From assembly GCF_005146945.1 (NCBI RefSeq), contig NZ_SWMS01000042.1, positions 1 to 37,607 of the forward strand: a stretch of 37,607 nucleotides of DNA. The letters are read 5' to 3'. Made by a program: the position numbers and the translations under genes. Under the pieces are notes generated by a model that saw only the letters and a list, made by a program, of their open reading frames with translations, did no database searches and had not been told where the DNA came from. Source of the stretch: Prauserella endophytica. GTDB lineage: Bacteria > Actinomycetota > Actinomycetes > Mycobacteriales > Pseudonocardiaceae. Shown piece by piece: positions 7,639 through 13,950 of the stretch; within the stretch, counting starts at the first letter, position 1; each line of letters opens with the position of its first letter.

Positions 7639-8604
7639 TCAGGCCGCGGCGCGACTCAGCCTTGTCCGCACATCGGGCGGCGGCCTGTTGACGGCTCGCA
7701 CGTAGCCGGCGCGCAGGTCGGCGACCACGGCCGCCGGATTCTTGCGCAGCTGTACGGGTGGAGTGTGCACGACGACCACGCCCGCAGCCGCCAGCCTGGT
7801 GCGTTCCCGGGCCCCCCTGCCGTAGCCGGTGGGATCGAGACGGAAGTCTGGCGCATCGACCGCCCAGGCGAGGCCGATGTCCGGCCAGTAGGCGTCCGTG
7901 ACGCCGAGCAACGCGCCGGAGCCATCGCGGATCTCGACGTTCCACTGAGGCTCTGGCAGCTTGCTCTGCTCTCCGACCTGCGAGGCCCATGCGCGTGCGG
8001 CCTCGCGGACGCCGCGATCCATCTCCTCGATCACGACGCGAGGCAGTGCGGAGCCGATGGTCGTGCCCTGCTCGAGTTCGTGCCGTAGCTCCCGGGGATG
8101 GCAGAGCTGCCGCTGGACGGCGTCGGTGATCATCGCGCGCACGTCGCTCAGCTTGTCCATCCGGTGCGCCGCGTCGATCAGCGCGCGGGCGAGGGGAGCA
8201 ACCGGCAGGCCGTTGATCATGATCGCCTCGGGAAGGTGGATCGTGCGTTCCACGACGGCGAAGTCACGCGTGGCGACGCGGCGCTCGTGCGGAATGAGCA
8301 CGTGTACCCGCGACTCCGAGGGCAGTCGGCGGATGCCGTGGATGCGGGCGGCTTCGACGCCAGTGATCATCGCGCCGGCGCCTGCGTGCACGAGTGCGGC
8401 CCGATCGAGCTGATGGCGAGTGGGTGTGCCGTTGGTGAGCATGACGACGCCCGGGATGAGCCTGCGCCATGGTCCATTTGCGCGACAACGCCGGGAGATG
8501 GCGGAGTGAGACATACCGAGGGCAACCAGGGCCGCCCGCGGGGCGACGTCTCCGGGAAAGCGTTGCCGCAGGTCATCGGGCTCGAACACGCGTCTTCGTA
8601 CCAC
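7639..8604 (-). CDS. AbiEi-like antitoxin-domain protein with degenerate nuclease-like C-terminus, paralogue 1
   Basis: This 321-aa protein starts (GTG) with a helix-turn-helix segment (about 20-45, RAALVALGMSHSAISRRC) followed by GPWRRLIPGVVML, the pattern of the AbiEi antitoxin / winged-helix families common in actinobacteria. The middle carries VHVLIPHERR and NGLPVAPLARALIDAA. The C-terminal third (about 215-300) resembles the DUF559/Vsr-like endonuclease fold (DAYWPDIGLAWAVDAPDF, then LAAAGVVVVHTPP), but the expected acidic E-x-D pair is not clearly preserved. A paralogue lies at 13951-14892. No AbiEii toxin gene adjoins either, so a toxin-antitoxin role is not supported; a DNA-binding role is plausible. 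Its upstream side holds repeat copy 3. Confidence 0.7.
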   Translation of the reverse strand: MVRRRVFEPDDLRQRFPGDVAPRAALVALGMSHSAISRRCRANGPWRRLIPGVVMLTNGTPTRHQLDRAALVHAGAGAMITGVEAARIHGIRRLPSESRVHVLIPHERRVATRDFAVVERTIHLPEAIMINGLPVAPLARALIDAAHRMDKLSDVRAMITDAVQRQLCHPRELRHELEQGTTIGSALPRVVIEEMDRGVREAARAWASQVGEQSKLPEPQWNVEIRDGSGALLGVTDAYWPDIGLAWAVDAPDFRLDPTGYGRGARERTRLAAAGVVVVHTPPVQLRKNPAAVVADLRAGYVRAVNRPPPDVRTRLSRAAA

Positions 8605-8649
8605 GCGCCCATGATGCCGACGGCCACCGACAGTTTCTGCGTCGTCGCG

Positions 8650-8702
8650 GTGAGCAAGGGAGCTTTGCTCGCGCAGAACGAGAGCAAAGCTCCCTCGCTC
8701 AC
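8650..8702. repeat. Dispersed nested-palindrome element, copy 3
   Basis: Arms 8650-8670 and 8682-8702 form a 21-bp inverted repeat with one mismatch (A8656 against C8696). In a minus-strand transcript that pair becomes a U-G wobble, so the RNA hairpin is preserved in the direction in which both flanking genes are read. The outer pairs (GTGAGC/GCTCAC) differ from copy 1 (GGGAGC/GCTCCC) but still pair. It lies 34 nt beyond the DUF4191 stop. Confidence 0.88.
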
Positions 8703-8736
8703 CCAGAGCGGAAGGTGAGGGAGAGGCGGAGGAGGG

Positions 8737-9465
8737 TCAGCGGCGGCGGATGGTGCGCTGGACGTTGCGCATCTTCGCGCCCTGCGGCATCGGGCCCTTC
8801 GGCAGCGCGGCGCCCCGGTTGCCGAGCGCGGCGAGCTTCGCCTCCAGTGCGTCGATCTGGCGGGGCTTGAGGTTGCGCGGCAGCTTCATCATGTAGTTCT
8901 GCAGCTTCCGCAGCGGAACCTGGCCTTCGTCGTTGCCGACGGTGATGTCGTAGATCGGCGTCTCACCGACGAGGCGGGAGATCCGCTTCTTCTCCTGCGC
9001 GAGCAGGTTCTTCACGCGGTGCGGCGCTCCCTCCGCCACCAGGATCACGCCCGGCCCGCCCAGCACACGGTGCACGGCGTCGAGCTGTGTCGTCGCCGCC
9101 ACGGTCTGGGTCACCCGCCAGCGTCCGCGCAGGTTGTCCAAGGCCCACGCCGCGGCGCCCGGCTGGCCCTCCGCCTTGCTGAAGACGTTCTTCTGGACCC
9201 GGCGCCCGAAGATGATCACCGCCGCCAGGAGGCCGAGCATGATGCCGATCGGCAGCAGCAGCCACTGGATGCCGAGGAGCCACCCGATCCCGAACGTGAT
9301 ACCCGCGACGACCAGGAAAGACCCCAGCATCCACGGGATCAGGGCCTTGTCCTCCTTGCGTTGCATCTTGAACGCTTGGAAGATCTGTCCGCGCTTGGCC
9401 TTGCTGGCCGCGCGCTTCTCCTTCTTGGCTTGCTTGGCAGCCTCTTTGTCCAGCTTCTCCGCCAT
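8737..9465 (-). CDS. DUF4191 family membrane protein
   Basis: This 242-aa protein has a Lys/Ala-rich N-terminus ([21 protein letters not shown]), two adjoining membrane segments (about 41-62 and 67-87), and a soluble domain with [32 protein letters not shown]. This is the DUF4191 pattern, seen in M. tuberculosis Rv2219 beside glnA1 and the RDD gene; the function is unknown. Conserved linkage with glnA and, in mycobacteria, with lipA/lipB hints at a housekeeping envelope role, but this is inference. Start ATG 9465 is favoured because TATCCT lies 8 nt upstream, giving a nearly leaderless mRNA, and because the length fits Rv2219. It is transcribed divergently from uvrD2 across a 66-bp gap; repeat copy 3 follows its stop. 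Confidence 0.85.
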   Translation of the reverse strand: MAEKLDKEAAKQAKKEKRAASKAKRGQIFQAFKMQRKEDKALIPWMLGSFLVVAGITFGIGWLLGIQWLLLPIGIMLGLLAAVIIFGRRVQKNVFSKAEGQPGAAAWALDNLRGRWRVTQTVAATTQLDAVHRVLGGPGVILVAEGAPHRVKNLLAQEKKRISRLVGETPIYDITVGNDEGQVPLRKLQNYMMKLPRNLKPRQIDALEAKLAALGNRGAALPKGPMPQGAKMRNVQRTIRRR

Positions 9466-9473
9466 AATCAACC

Positions 9474-9479
9474 AGGATA
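9474..9479 (-). promoter_or_regulatory. Candidate -10 (TATCCT) for the DUF4191 gene
   Basis: On the minus strand TATCCT ends 8 nt before the ATG at 9465, so transcription should begin 0-2 nt before the start codon. The hexamer is a close match to TANNNT. Confidence 0.45.
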
Positions 9480-9531
9480 CGGGCGGCCAGGCGGACGCGG
9501 CTCTGTCGGTCCCCTCTGCGAGGATGCGGCC

Positions 9532-11616
9532 GTGGGTAGCGCGCTTGAGTCGAACCGTCGTCCGGACCTGCTCGAGGGACTCGACCCCGAACAACGGGCA
9601 GCCGCAACCGCCCCGAGGGGACCGGTGTGCGTGCTTGCCGGAGCCGGTACGGGCAAGACCAGGACCATCACCCACCGCATCGCCCACCTCGTCCGCTCCG
9701 GACATGTATCCGCAGGCCAGGTCCTTGCCGTCACGTTCACCGCGCGTGCCGCCGGGGAGATGCGCACACGGCTGCGGCAGCTCGGCGTGGAGGCCGCCCA
9801 GGCCCGCACGTTCCACGCTGCCGCCCTTCGCCAGCTCCGCTACTTCTGGCCGCGGGTGGTCGGCGATCGGCAGTGGGACCTGATCGAGGGGAACAAGCTC
9901 CGGCTCGTGGGTCAGGCCGCGAACCGGCTCGGCATGCCCACCGAGGTGGAGGTGCTGCGCGACCTGGCGAGCGAGATCGAATGGGCGAAGGCGTCGCTCG
10001 TCAGCCCCGACGACTACCCGGCCGTGGTCTCCCGGCTGAACCGGGACGTGCCGGAGGCGCCCGGCCGCCTCGCCGAGCTGTACCGCACCTACGAGCAGCT
10101 CAAGAACAACGCTCAGCTCCTCGACTTCGACGACCTGCTCCTGCACACCACCGCCGCGCTCGAGGAGCACAAGGCCGTCGCCGAGGAGTTCCGCGACCGG
10201 TACCGCTGCTTCGTGGTCGACGAGTACCAGGACGTCACGCCGGCGCAGCAGCGCCTGCTCGATGCGTGGCTGGGTGGGCGCGACGACCTCACGGTGGTGG
10301 GGGACGCCAACCAGACGATCTACTCCTTCGGCGGCGCGTCCCCCCGACCGCTGCTCGATTTCACCCGCCGGTTCCCGGAGGCGACCGTAGTCCGCCTCGA
10401 GCGCGACTACCGGTCCACGCCACAGGTCGTCGCACTGGCCAACCGTGTGATCGGCGCCGCAAGGGGGCGCCCCGCCGGGTCGCGGCTGGACCTCGTCGGT
10501 CAGCGCCCCGACGGGCCGCCGCCCCGGTTCGCCGAGTACGACGACGAGGTCGCCGAGGCCGCGGCCGTCGCGGGCCGCATCCGCGAGTTGCGTGACGCCG
10601 GTGTGCCCGCCAGCGAGATCGCCGTCCTATACCGCGTCAACGCGCAGTCGGAAGCGTACGAGCAAGCCCTGTCCGAAGTGGGCATTCCCTACCTCGTCCG
10701 CGGTGGCGAGCGGTTCTTCGCCCGCCGCGAGGTGCGCCAGGCGATGGCCGCCCTGCGTACCGCGGCCGCGGGAGAGCCGGACGGTGACCTCGTCGAACTC
10801 GTCCGCCGAGTACTGGCAGGCGTCGGCCTCACCGAGCAGCCGCCTTCGGGCGGAGCGGCGAAGGAGCGCTGGGACGCGTTGCTCGCACTCGTGGAGCTCG
10901 CCGAGGAGTTGGCGGCGACGACGGAAGGAGCCACGCTCGGCCGGTTGGTCGCGGAACTCGATCAGCGTGCGGCGGCGCAGCATCCACCCACGGTCGAAGG
11001 GGTCACGCTGGCCTCCCTCCACGCCGCCAAGGGCCTGGAATGGGACGCCGTCTTCCTGGTCGGTCTCGCCGAGGGCACGATGCCGATCCAACATGCCGAC
11101 GGGAACGACGAGGCCATCGAGGAGGAGCGCAGGCTCTTCTACGTCGGGGTCACCCGAGCCCGGGAGTACCTGTCGCTCACGTGGGCGCTGGCGCGCAACC
11201 CCGACGGCAGGCGCAACCGGAGGCGGAGCAGGTTCCTCTACGGGCTGATTCCGGAGGACCACCCCGCTGCCCGGGTCGCCCGGGCGCAGAAGCAGACGGC
11301 GCTCAAGGCGCGCTGCCGAATCTGCGGCGGCCCGCTCATTGCCACTATGGAGATCAAGCTCGGCCGCTGCGGCAAGTGTCCTGCCGACGTGGACGAGGAA
11401 CTGCTGGCGCGCCTCAAGGAGTGGCGCGTCGAGCGAGCCCGAGAACTGAAGGTGCCCGCCTTCGTGGTGTTCACCGACGCCACGCTGGTCGCCATCGCGG
11501 AGCAACGACCTACCGACGACAGTGCCCTGGTGTCGATCTCGGGGATCGGCGCGACGAAGCTCGACCGCTTCGGCGCGGAGGTGCTGGCCGTGGTCCGGGA
11601 CTGCCACGGCAAGTAG
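9532..11616 (+). CDS. uvrD2: ATP-dependent DNA helicase UvrD2
   Basis: This 694-aa protein is a superfamily 1A (UvrD/Rep) 3'-5' DNA helicase of the actinobacterial UvrD2 type (M. tuberculosis UvrD2 has 700 aa). The order is helicase core first: Q motif LDPEQRAAA, Walker A AGAGTGKT (36-43), Walker B VVDEYQD (Asp230-Glu231), QTIYSFGGA, and motif VI-type VGVTRAR. A four-cysteine Zn site follows (Cys595, Cys598, Cys613, Cys616), and an HRDC domain closes the protein (about 625-694, ending [20 protein letters not shown]). The tetracysteine-HRDC tail is diagnostic and is known to be needed for UvrD2 unwinding. Start GTG 9532 gives the family length. whiB7 lies downstream as in mycobacteria. Confidence 0.95.
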   Translation: MGSALESNRRPDLLEGLDPEQRAAATAPRGPVCVLAGAGTGKTRTITHRIAHLVRSGHVSAGQVLAVTFTARAAGEMRTRLRQLGVEAAQARTFHAAALRQLRYFWPRVVGDRQWDLIEGNKLRLVGQAANRLGMPTEVEVLRDLASEIEWAKASLVSPDDYPAVVSRLNRDVPEAPGRLAELYRTYEQLKNNAQLLDFDDLLLHTTAALEEHKAVAEEFRDRYRCFVVDEYQDVTPAQQRLLDAWLGGRDDLTVVGDANQTIYSFGGASPRPLLDFTRRFPEATVVRLERDYRSTPQVVALANRVIGAARGRPAGSRLDLVGQRPDGPPPRFAEYDDEVAEAAAVAGRIRELRDAGVPASEIAVLYRVNAQSEAYEQALSEVGIPYLVRGGERFFARREVRQAMAALRTAAAGEPDGDLVELVRRVLAGVGLTEQPPSGGAAKERWDALLALVELAEELAATTEGATLGRLVAELDQRAAAQHPPTVEGVTLASLHAAKGLEWDAVFLVGLAEGTMPIQHADGNDEAIEEERRLFYVGVTRAREYLSLTWALARNPDGRRNRRRSRFLYGLIPEDHPAARVARAQKQTALKARCRICGGPLIATMEIKLGRCGKCPADVDEELLARLKEWRVERARELKVPAFVVFTDATLVAIAEQRPTDDSALVSISGIGATKLDRFGAEVLAVVRDCHGK

Positions 11617-11687
11617 CCGCGCGGACACGGCGAGACAGGCAAAAGCCCAGCTCAGGACTTTTTTCCGCCACTTGGGGGGAACTTCTC

Positions 11688-11726
11688 AAAAATAAGTTGC
11701 CCCCGCTGGCACGAGAGCAATAACCT
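11688..11726 (+). promoter_or_regulatory. Probable WhiB7-autoregulated whiB7 promoter
   Basis: AAAAATAAG (11688-11696) directly precedes TTGCCC (11697-11702, -35); an 18-nt spacer leads to TAACCT (11721-11726, -10, fits TANNNT). WhiB7 is known to activate SigA promoters that carry an AT-rich block just upstream of -35 through its AT-hook, and whiB7 itself is the best-known target. In this GC-rich DNA such an AT block is conspicuous. The start would be near 11733, leaving a leader of about 470 nt before whiB7. A bulged hairpin (11675-11684 with 11694-11704) overlaps the -35. Confidence 0.65.
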
Positions 11727-11748
11727 GCAGTCACTGGGTGGAGCATCC

Positions 11749-11808
11749 GTGATTCCGGTTGCCGATGGGGCGGCGAACCGGCGGACAGCGAGAGGAGGTG
11801 CCCCCTGA
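11749..11808 (+). CDS. Candidate short upstream ORF 1 in whiB7 leader (19 aa)
   Basis: GTG 11749 opens a 19-codon frame (MIPVADGAANRRTARGGAP) that starts about 16 nt after the predicted whiB7 transcription start and has GGTGGAG at 11737-11743 as a possible SD (5-nt spacing). Its TGA (11806-11808) overlaps the ATG of the next ORF (TGATG), which would allow translational coupling. It is too short for codon statistics. WhiB7/WblC leaders in mycobacteria and Streptomyces are known to carry regulatory short ORFs; whether this is the same element is inference. Confidence 0.35.
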   Translation: MIPVADGAANRRTARGGAP

Positions 11809-12080
11809 TGAAGCTCATCAAGCTGAGCGGCACCGCTGGCACCTCGCTGTCCTGCACCGATCAGACGGTCATGACCGCGCGCCGGCGTAGCAACGTGTCC
11901 TGGGCTGGTCAGCCGTACTTCGAGTCGCTCGCTCGTGCCCGAGATGGGCGCGTTCTCATGCTCGATGCCGTTGACACCAACGCCGGGACCACGCACCCGG
12001 TGTTCCGTCCGGCGACCGCTCTGTTCCCGATCCAGGACAAGCCCTGGGTTCCGTTGCGTTCACGTGAGAGATCCCCATGA
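11808..12080 (+). CDS. 90-aa upstream ORF in whiB7 leader, function unknown
   Basis: This 90-aa ORF has the best SD of the region, AGGAGGTG at 11793-11800, 7 nt before ATG 11808. Third positions are overwhelmingly G or C until the last few codons, so it is very likely translated. The protein (starts MKLIKLSGTAGTSLSCTDQT, has one Cys and Pro-rich C-terminal half) has no recognised domain, signal peptide or membrane segment. Its TGA (12078-12080) overlaps ATG 12077, which is in the whiB7 frame. The stop lies 27 nt before the attenuator-like hairpin at 12107. These positions suggest that ribosome progress on it could control read-through into whiB7; alternatively it is an ordinary small gene between uvrD2 and whiB7. 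The length is unusual for a regulatory leader ORF. Confidence 0.6.
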   Translation: MKLIKLSGTAGTSLSCTDQTVMTARRRSNVSWAGQPYFESLARARDGRVLMLDAVDTNAGTTHPVFRPATALFPIQDKPWVPLRSRERSP

Positions 12081-12106
12081 CAGCCCTGTCAAGGGATAAG
12101 GCTCAC

Positions 12107-12143
12107 GAAGGCCGCGGAACCGTACATCGGATCCGCGGCCTTC
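12107..12143 (+). terminator. Attenuator-like hairpin in whiB7 leader
   Basis: A perfect 12-bp stem (GAAGGCCGCGGA at 12107-12118 with 12132-12143) has a 13-nt loop and is followed by TTGCTGTTTC, a weak U-rich tail. It stands between the end of the 90-aa upstream ORF and the whiB7 SD at 12191, so it would cut transcription before whiB7. Conditional termination in the whiB7/wblC leader is an established mode of control in mycobacteria and Streptomyces; the pairing that would compete with this stem was not identified. Confidence 0.65.
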
Positions 12144-12205
12144 TTGCTGTTTCAGGACCTGTTGGACCGACAGGAAAACCTCAACAACACAAAGGAGAAC
12201 GGGAA

Positions 12206-12574
12206 ATGCCATCGGCAACCGCCTTCGCGTCAGAGGGGGCGCTACCCGACGAGCTGTCCGGCACAACCGGCGTCGCAGAGCTGCTCGACGCCGTGTCGTC
12301 GCCAGACCTCGACCTGCCCTGCCAATCCGGCAACGCGGACCTGTGGTTCGCGGAGACCCCCGCCGAGCTTGAGCACGCCAAGGTGCTCTGCGGCGACTGC
12401 CCTGTCCGTTCGGCGTGCCTTGCGGGTGCGCTTGCGCGACGGGAGCCCTGGGGTGTGTGGGGCGGCGAGATCTTCGAGCGTGGCGCCGTCGTGGCCCGCA
12501 AGCGGCCTCGGGGACGCCCGCGTAAGAACCCCGTGGTGGAGCACGCGACCGCCGGACAGCGGAGCGCCGCATGA
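12206..12574 (+). CDS. whiB7: WhiB family redox-sensing transcription factor WhiB7
   Basis: This 122-aa protein is WhiB7 (WblC), the actinobacterial activator of intrinsic antibiotic resistance, which acts with SigA. Four cysteines ligate the 4Fe-4S cluster (Cys39, Cys62, Cys65, Cys71), followed by the G-[VI]-W-G-G turn (83-87). The diagnostic C-terminal AT-hook RKRPRGRPRKN (98-108) binds AT-rich DNA above -35. The start is ATG 12206, with AAAGGAGA at 12191-12198; this falls within the wider 12077 frame, which would add 43 non-conserved residues. It is longer than mycobacterial WhiB7 (about 92 aa) because of extra residues at both ends. Its position downstream of uvrD2 matches M. tuberculosis. 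A small ORF overlaps its stop (ATGA), pointing to co-translation. Regulation is by the promoter at 11688 and the leader hairpin. Confidence 0.95.
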   Translation: MPSATAFASEGALPDELSGTTGVAELLDAVSSPDLDLPCQSGNADLWFAETPAELEHAKVLCGDCPVRSACLAGALARREPWGVWGGEIFERGAVVARKRPRGRPRKNPVVEHATAGQRSAA

Positions 12575-12822
12575 CCACGCAGACGGATTACCCGCAAACC
12601 GCCAAGAACTACGGCGTGCTCGACCGACCGAGCAGTGTGCCGACCATGCACAAGGAGACCCTTCGAATGTTGCTCCATGAAGAACTGGCCAGAGCCCGAA
12701 TACGGGACATGCATCGGGCGATCGACGGTCCGCGACACGACCTGCGGCTCGCCAGAGCCGCCCGTCGCTGGAACCGCGTGGCCCGCTGGGCGGCGAGGAG
12801 GTCGCGCCGCTACAGCCGATAG
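12571..12822 (+). CDS. Small Arg-rich protein coupled to whiB7, unknown function
   Basis: This 83-aa protein begins at ATG 12571, which overlaps the whiB7 TGA (ATGA), suggesting translational coupling. A second in-frame start, ATG 12667, has an excellent SD (AAGGAG at 12652-12657, 9 nt) and would give a 51-aa protein beginning MLLHEELARARIRDMHRAID. That helical motif is the part that looks conserved in small actinobacterial proteins. The C-terminus is extremely basic (RRWNRVARWAARRSRRYSR), consistent with nucleic acid or membrane binding. No known domain. Because of its place it may take part in the WhiB7 response, but nothing in the sequence proves it. A 13-bp hairpin follows its stop. Confidence 0.6.
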   Translation: MTTQTDYPQTAKNYGVLDRPSSVPTMHKETLRMLLHEELARARIRDMHRAIDGPRHDLRLARAARRWNRVARWAARRSRRYSR

Positions 12823-12830
12823 TGACCGAC

Positions 12831-12867
12831 GTGGGCGGAAGACAGCGGACTGCGGTCTTCCGCCCAC
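12831..12867 (+). terminator. Hairpin terminator of the whiB7 operon
   Basis: A perfect 13-bp stem (GTGGGCGGAAGAC at 12831-12843 with 12855-12867) encloses an 11-nt loop, 8 nt after the stop of the small Arg-rich gene. There is no U tract, as in many actinobacterial terminators. Confidence 0.6.
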
Positions 12868-12892
12868 GCGCCGTTCGCCGTTGGTGTTCAAT

Positions 12893-13771
12893 GTGCTTGT
12901 GCCAGCACATACGCACGACGACGTCGACTGGGCCGGGCGGCTTTCCTCGCTGCGCAGGCTCGATGTCCTCGAACGCGACCGGCTCGATTCCGTTGCCGCA
13001 CGGCTCGTTGCCGAGCTGCCGGCTCAGCCGACAGTCGTCGACGTGGGGTCCGGCGCGGGGGGCATGAGCGCGGCGCTCGCCGGGGAGCTCGGACGCCGCG
13101 GTGGCGGCACCGTCATTTTGGTGGACGCCGTGGACGAACTCCTGTCGGCGGCCGAGAAGGCCGCCAGGGAAACCGGAGGTTCCACGGTGGCGGTGGAGAC
13201 AATCGTGGCAGACCTCGGCACCGTCGAGTTGAGCGACCTTCTCCCGCCCTCCGACCTCATCTGGGCTTCTGCCGTCGTGCATCACCTCCCTGATCAGCAA
13301 CTCGCCGTGCGTCGCCTCGCACGTGCCCTCGCGCCCGGCGGGCTGCTCGCCGTGGCCGAGGGTGGCCTCGATACTCGGTGCCTGCCCTGGGACGTTGGCG
13401 TGGGCGAGCCGGGGCTCGAGCAACGGCTGGCCGCAGCTCACGAAGCCTGGTTCCGGCAGTTGCGCGCCACCATGCAGGGAGCTGTGCGGATGCCCTACGG
13501 CTGGACGGAAGCCCTGGGCAAAGCCGGCCTCACCGGCGTCGGTTCGTTCAGCTACCTGGTGGACCATCCCGCGCCCACGACACCGGCGGTTCGCGAGTTC
13601 GTGGTCGAGCGATGGACCTGGCTGGCCGAGATCGCCGAGGAACGCCTGGGCAACGGGGACCGGGACGCGGTGCGGCGACTCCTCGACCCGGAGTCTCCCG
13701 AATACCTCGGCGCGCGCGACGACCTCTTCCTGCTCAACGCCAGGACCGTCCATCATGGACGAAGATCATGA
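12893..13771 (+). CDS. Class I SAM-dependent methyltransferase
   Basis: This ~292-aa protein has a Rossmann-type class I methyltransferase domain: motif I is TVVDVGSGAGGMSAAL (about residues 43-58), an acidic residue in VILVDAVDELL likely contacts the SAM ribose, and ALAPGGLLAVAEGG is the post-motif strand. The C-terminal 130 residues are helical (VREFVVERWTWLAEIAEERL) and probably form a substrate lid. The acceptor is unknown; the fold resembles small-molecule methyltransferases more than RNA ones. The start is uncertain: GTG 12884, 12893 and 12899 are all in frame and none has a clear SD. Its stop overlaps the ATG of the next gene (ATGA). Whether proximity to whiB7 means antibiotic modification is open. 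Confidence 0.8.
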   Translation: MLVPAHTHDDVDWAGRLSSLRRLDVLERDRLDSVAARLVAELPAQPTVVDVGSGAGGMSAALAGELGRRGGGTVILVDAVDELLSAAEKAARETGGSTVAVETIVADLGTVELSDLLPPSDLIWASAVVHHLPDQQLAVRRLARALAPGGLLAVAEGGLDTRCLPWDVGVGEPGLEQRLAAAHEAWFRQLRATMQGAVRMPYGWTEALGKAGLTGVGSFSYLVDHPAPTTPAVREFVVERWTWLAEIAEERLGNGDRDAVRRLLDPESPEYLGARDDLFLLNARTVHHGRRS

Positions 13772-13947
13772 CCGAGCCGACGGCCGTGTGCTCGGTCTGC
13801 GGGGTCCATCGCGATTCCGCGGGCCCGGTGGACGCGATGGCCTGGGTACGTGAGACAGAGGACGGGCGGACCCGCTGGTTGTGTCCCCGCTGCGCACGTG
13901 ATCACCTGCGGGACATCGAGGGCAAACTGCCTGCCGGGTATTGGTGA
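13768..13947 (+). CDS. Zinc-ribbon-like miniprotein
   Basis: This 59-aa protein has two CxxC knuckles, Cys8-x-x-Cys11 (CSVC) and Cys39-x-x-Cys42 (CPRC), 27 residues apart, the spacing of a small zinc ribbon. The Trp-rich middle and the DHLRDIEGKLPAGYW tail match small actinobacterial hypothetical proteins of the same length. The ATG at 13768 overlaps the methyltransferase TGA, so the two are probably co-translated, and it may be an accessory partner of that enzyme. It ends 3 bp before the convergent AbiEi-like gene. Function unknown. Confidence 0.75.
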   Translation: MTEPTAVCSVCGVHRDSAGPVDAMAWVRETEDGRTRWLCPRCARDHLRDIEGKLPAGYW

Positions 13948-13950
13948 CAG

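Noticed and set aside
7639-8604. Complete AbiE toxin-antitoxin system
   Set aside because: No nucleotidyltransferase toxin (AbiEii) gene adjoins either AbiEi-like gene; only the antitoxin-like fold is present.
9549-9564. LexA-like SOS box TCGAAC-N4-GTCCGG near the uvrD2 start
   Set aside because: Only the left half matches TCGAAC-N4-GTTCGA, and it lies within the coding region after the start.
11675-11704. Hairpin after uvrD2 as its terminator
   Set aside because: The bulged stem overlaps the -35 of the proposed whiB7 promoter and has no U tract; a terminating role is not supported well enough to list.
12077-12205. N-terminally extended WhiB7 starting at ATG 12077 (165 aa)
   Set aside because: The extension crosses the attenuator stem, has no SD of its own and is unlike any WhiB; AAAGGAGA before ATG 12206 marks the real start. 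The overlap with the upstream ORF is kept as a finding.
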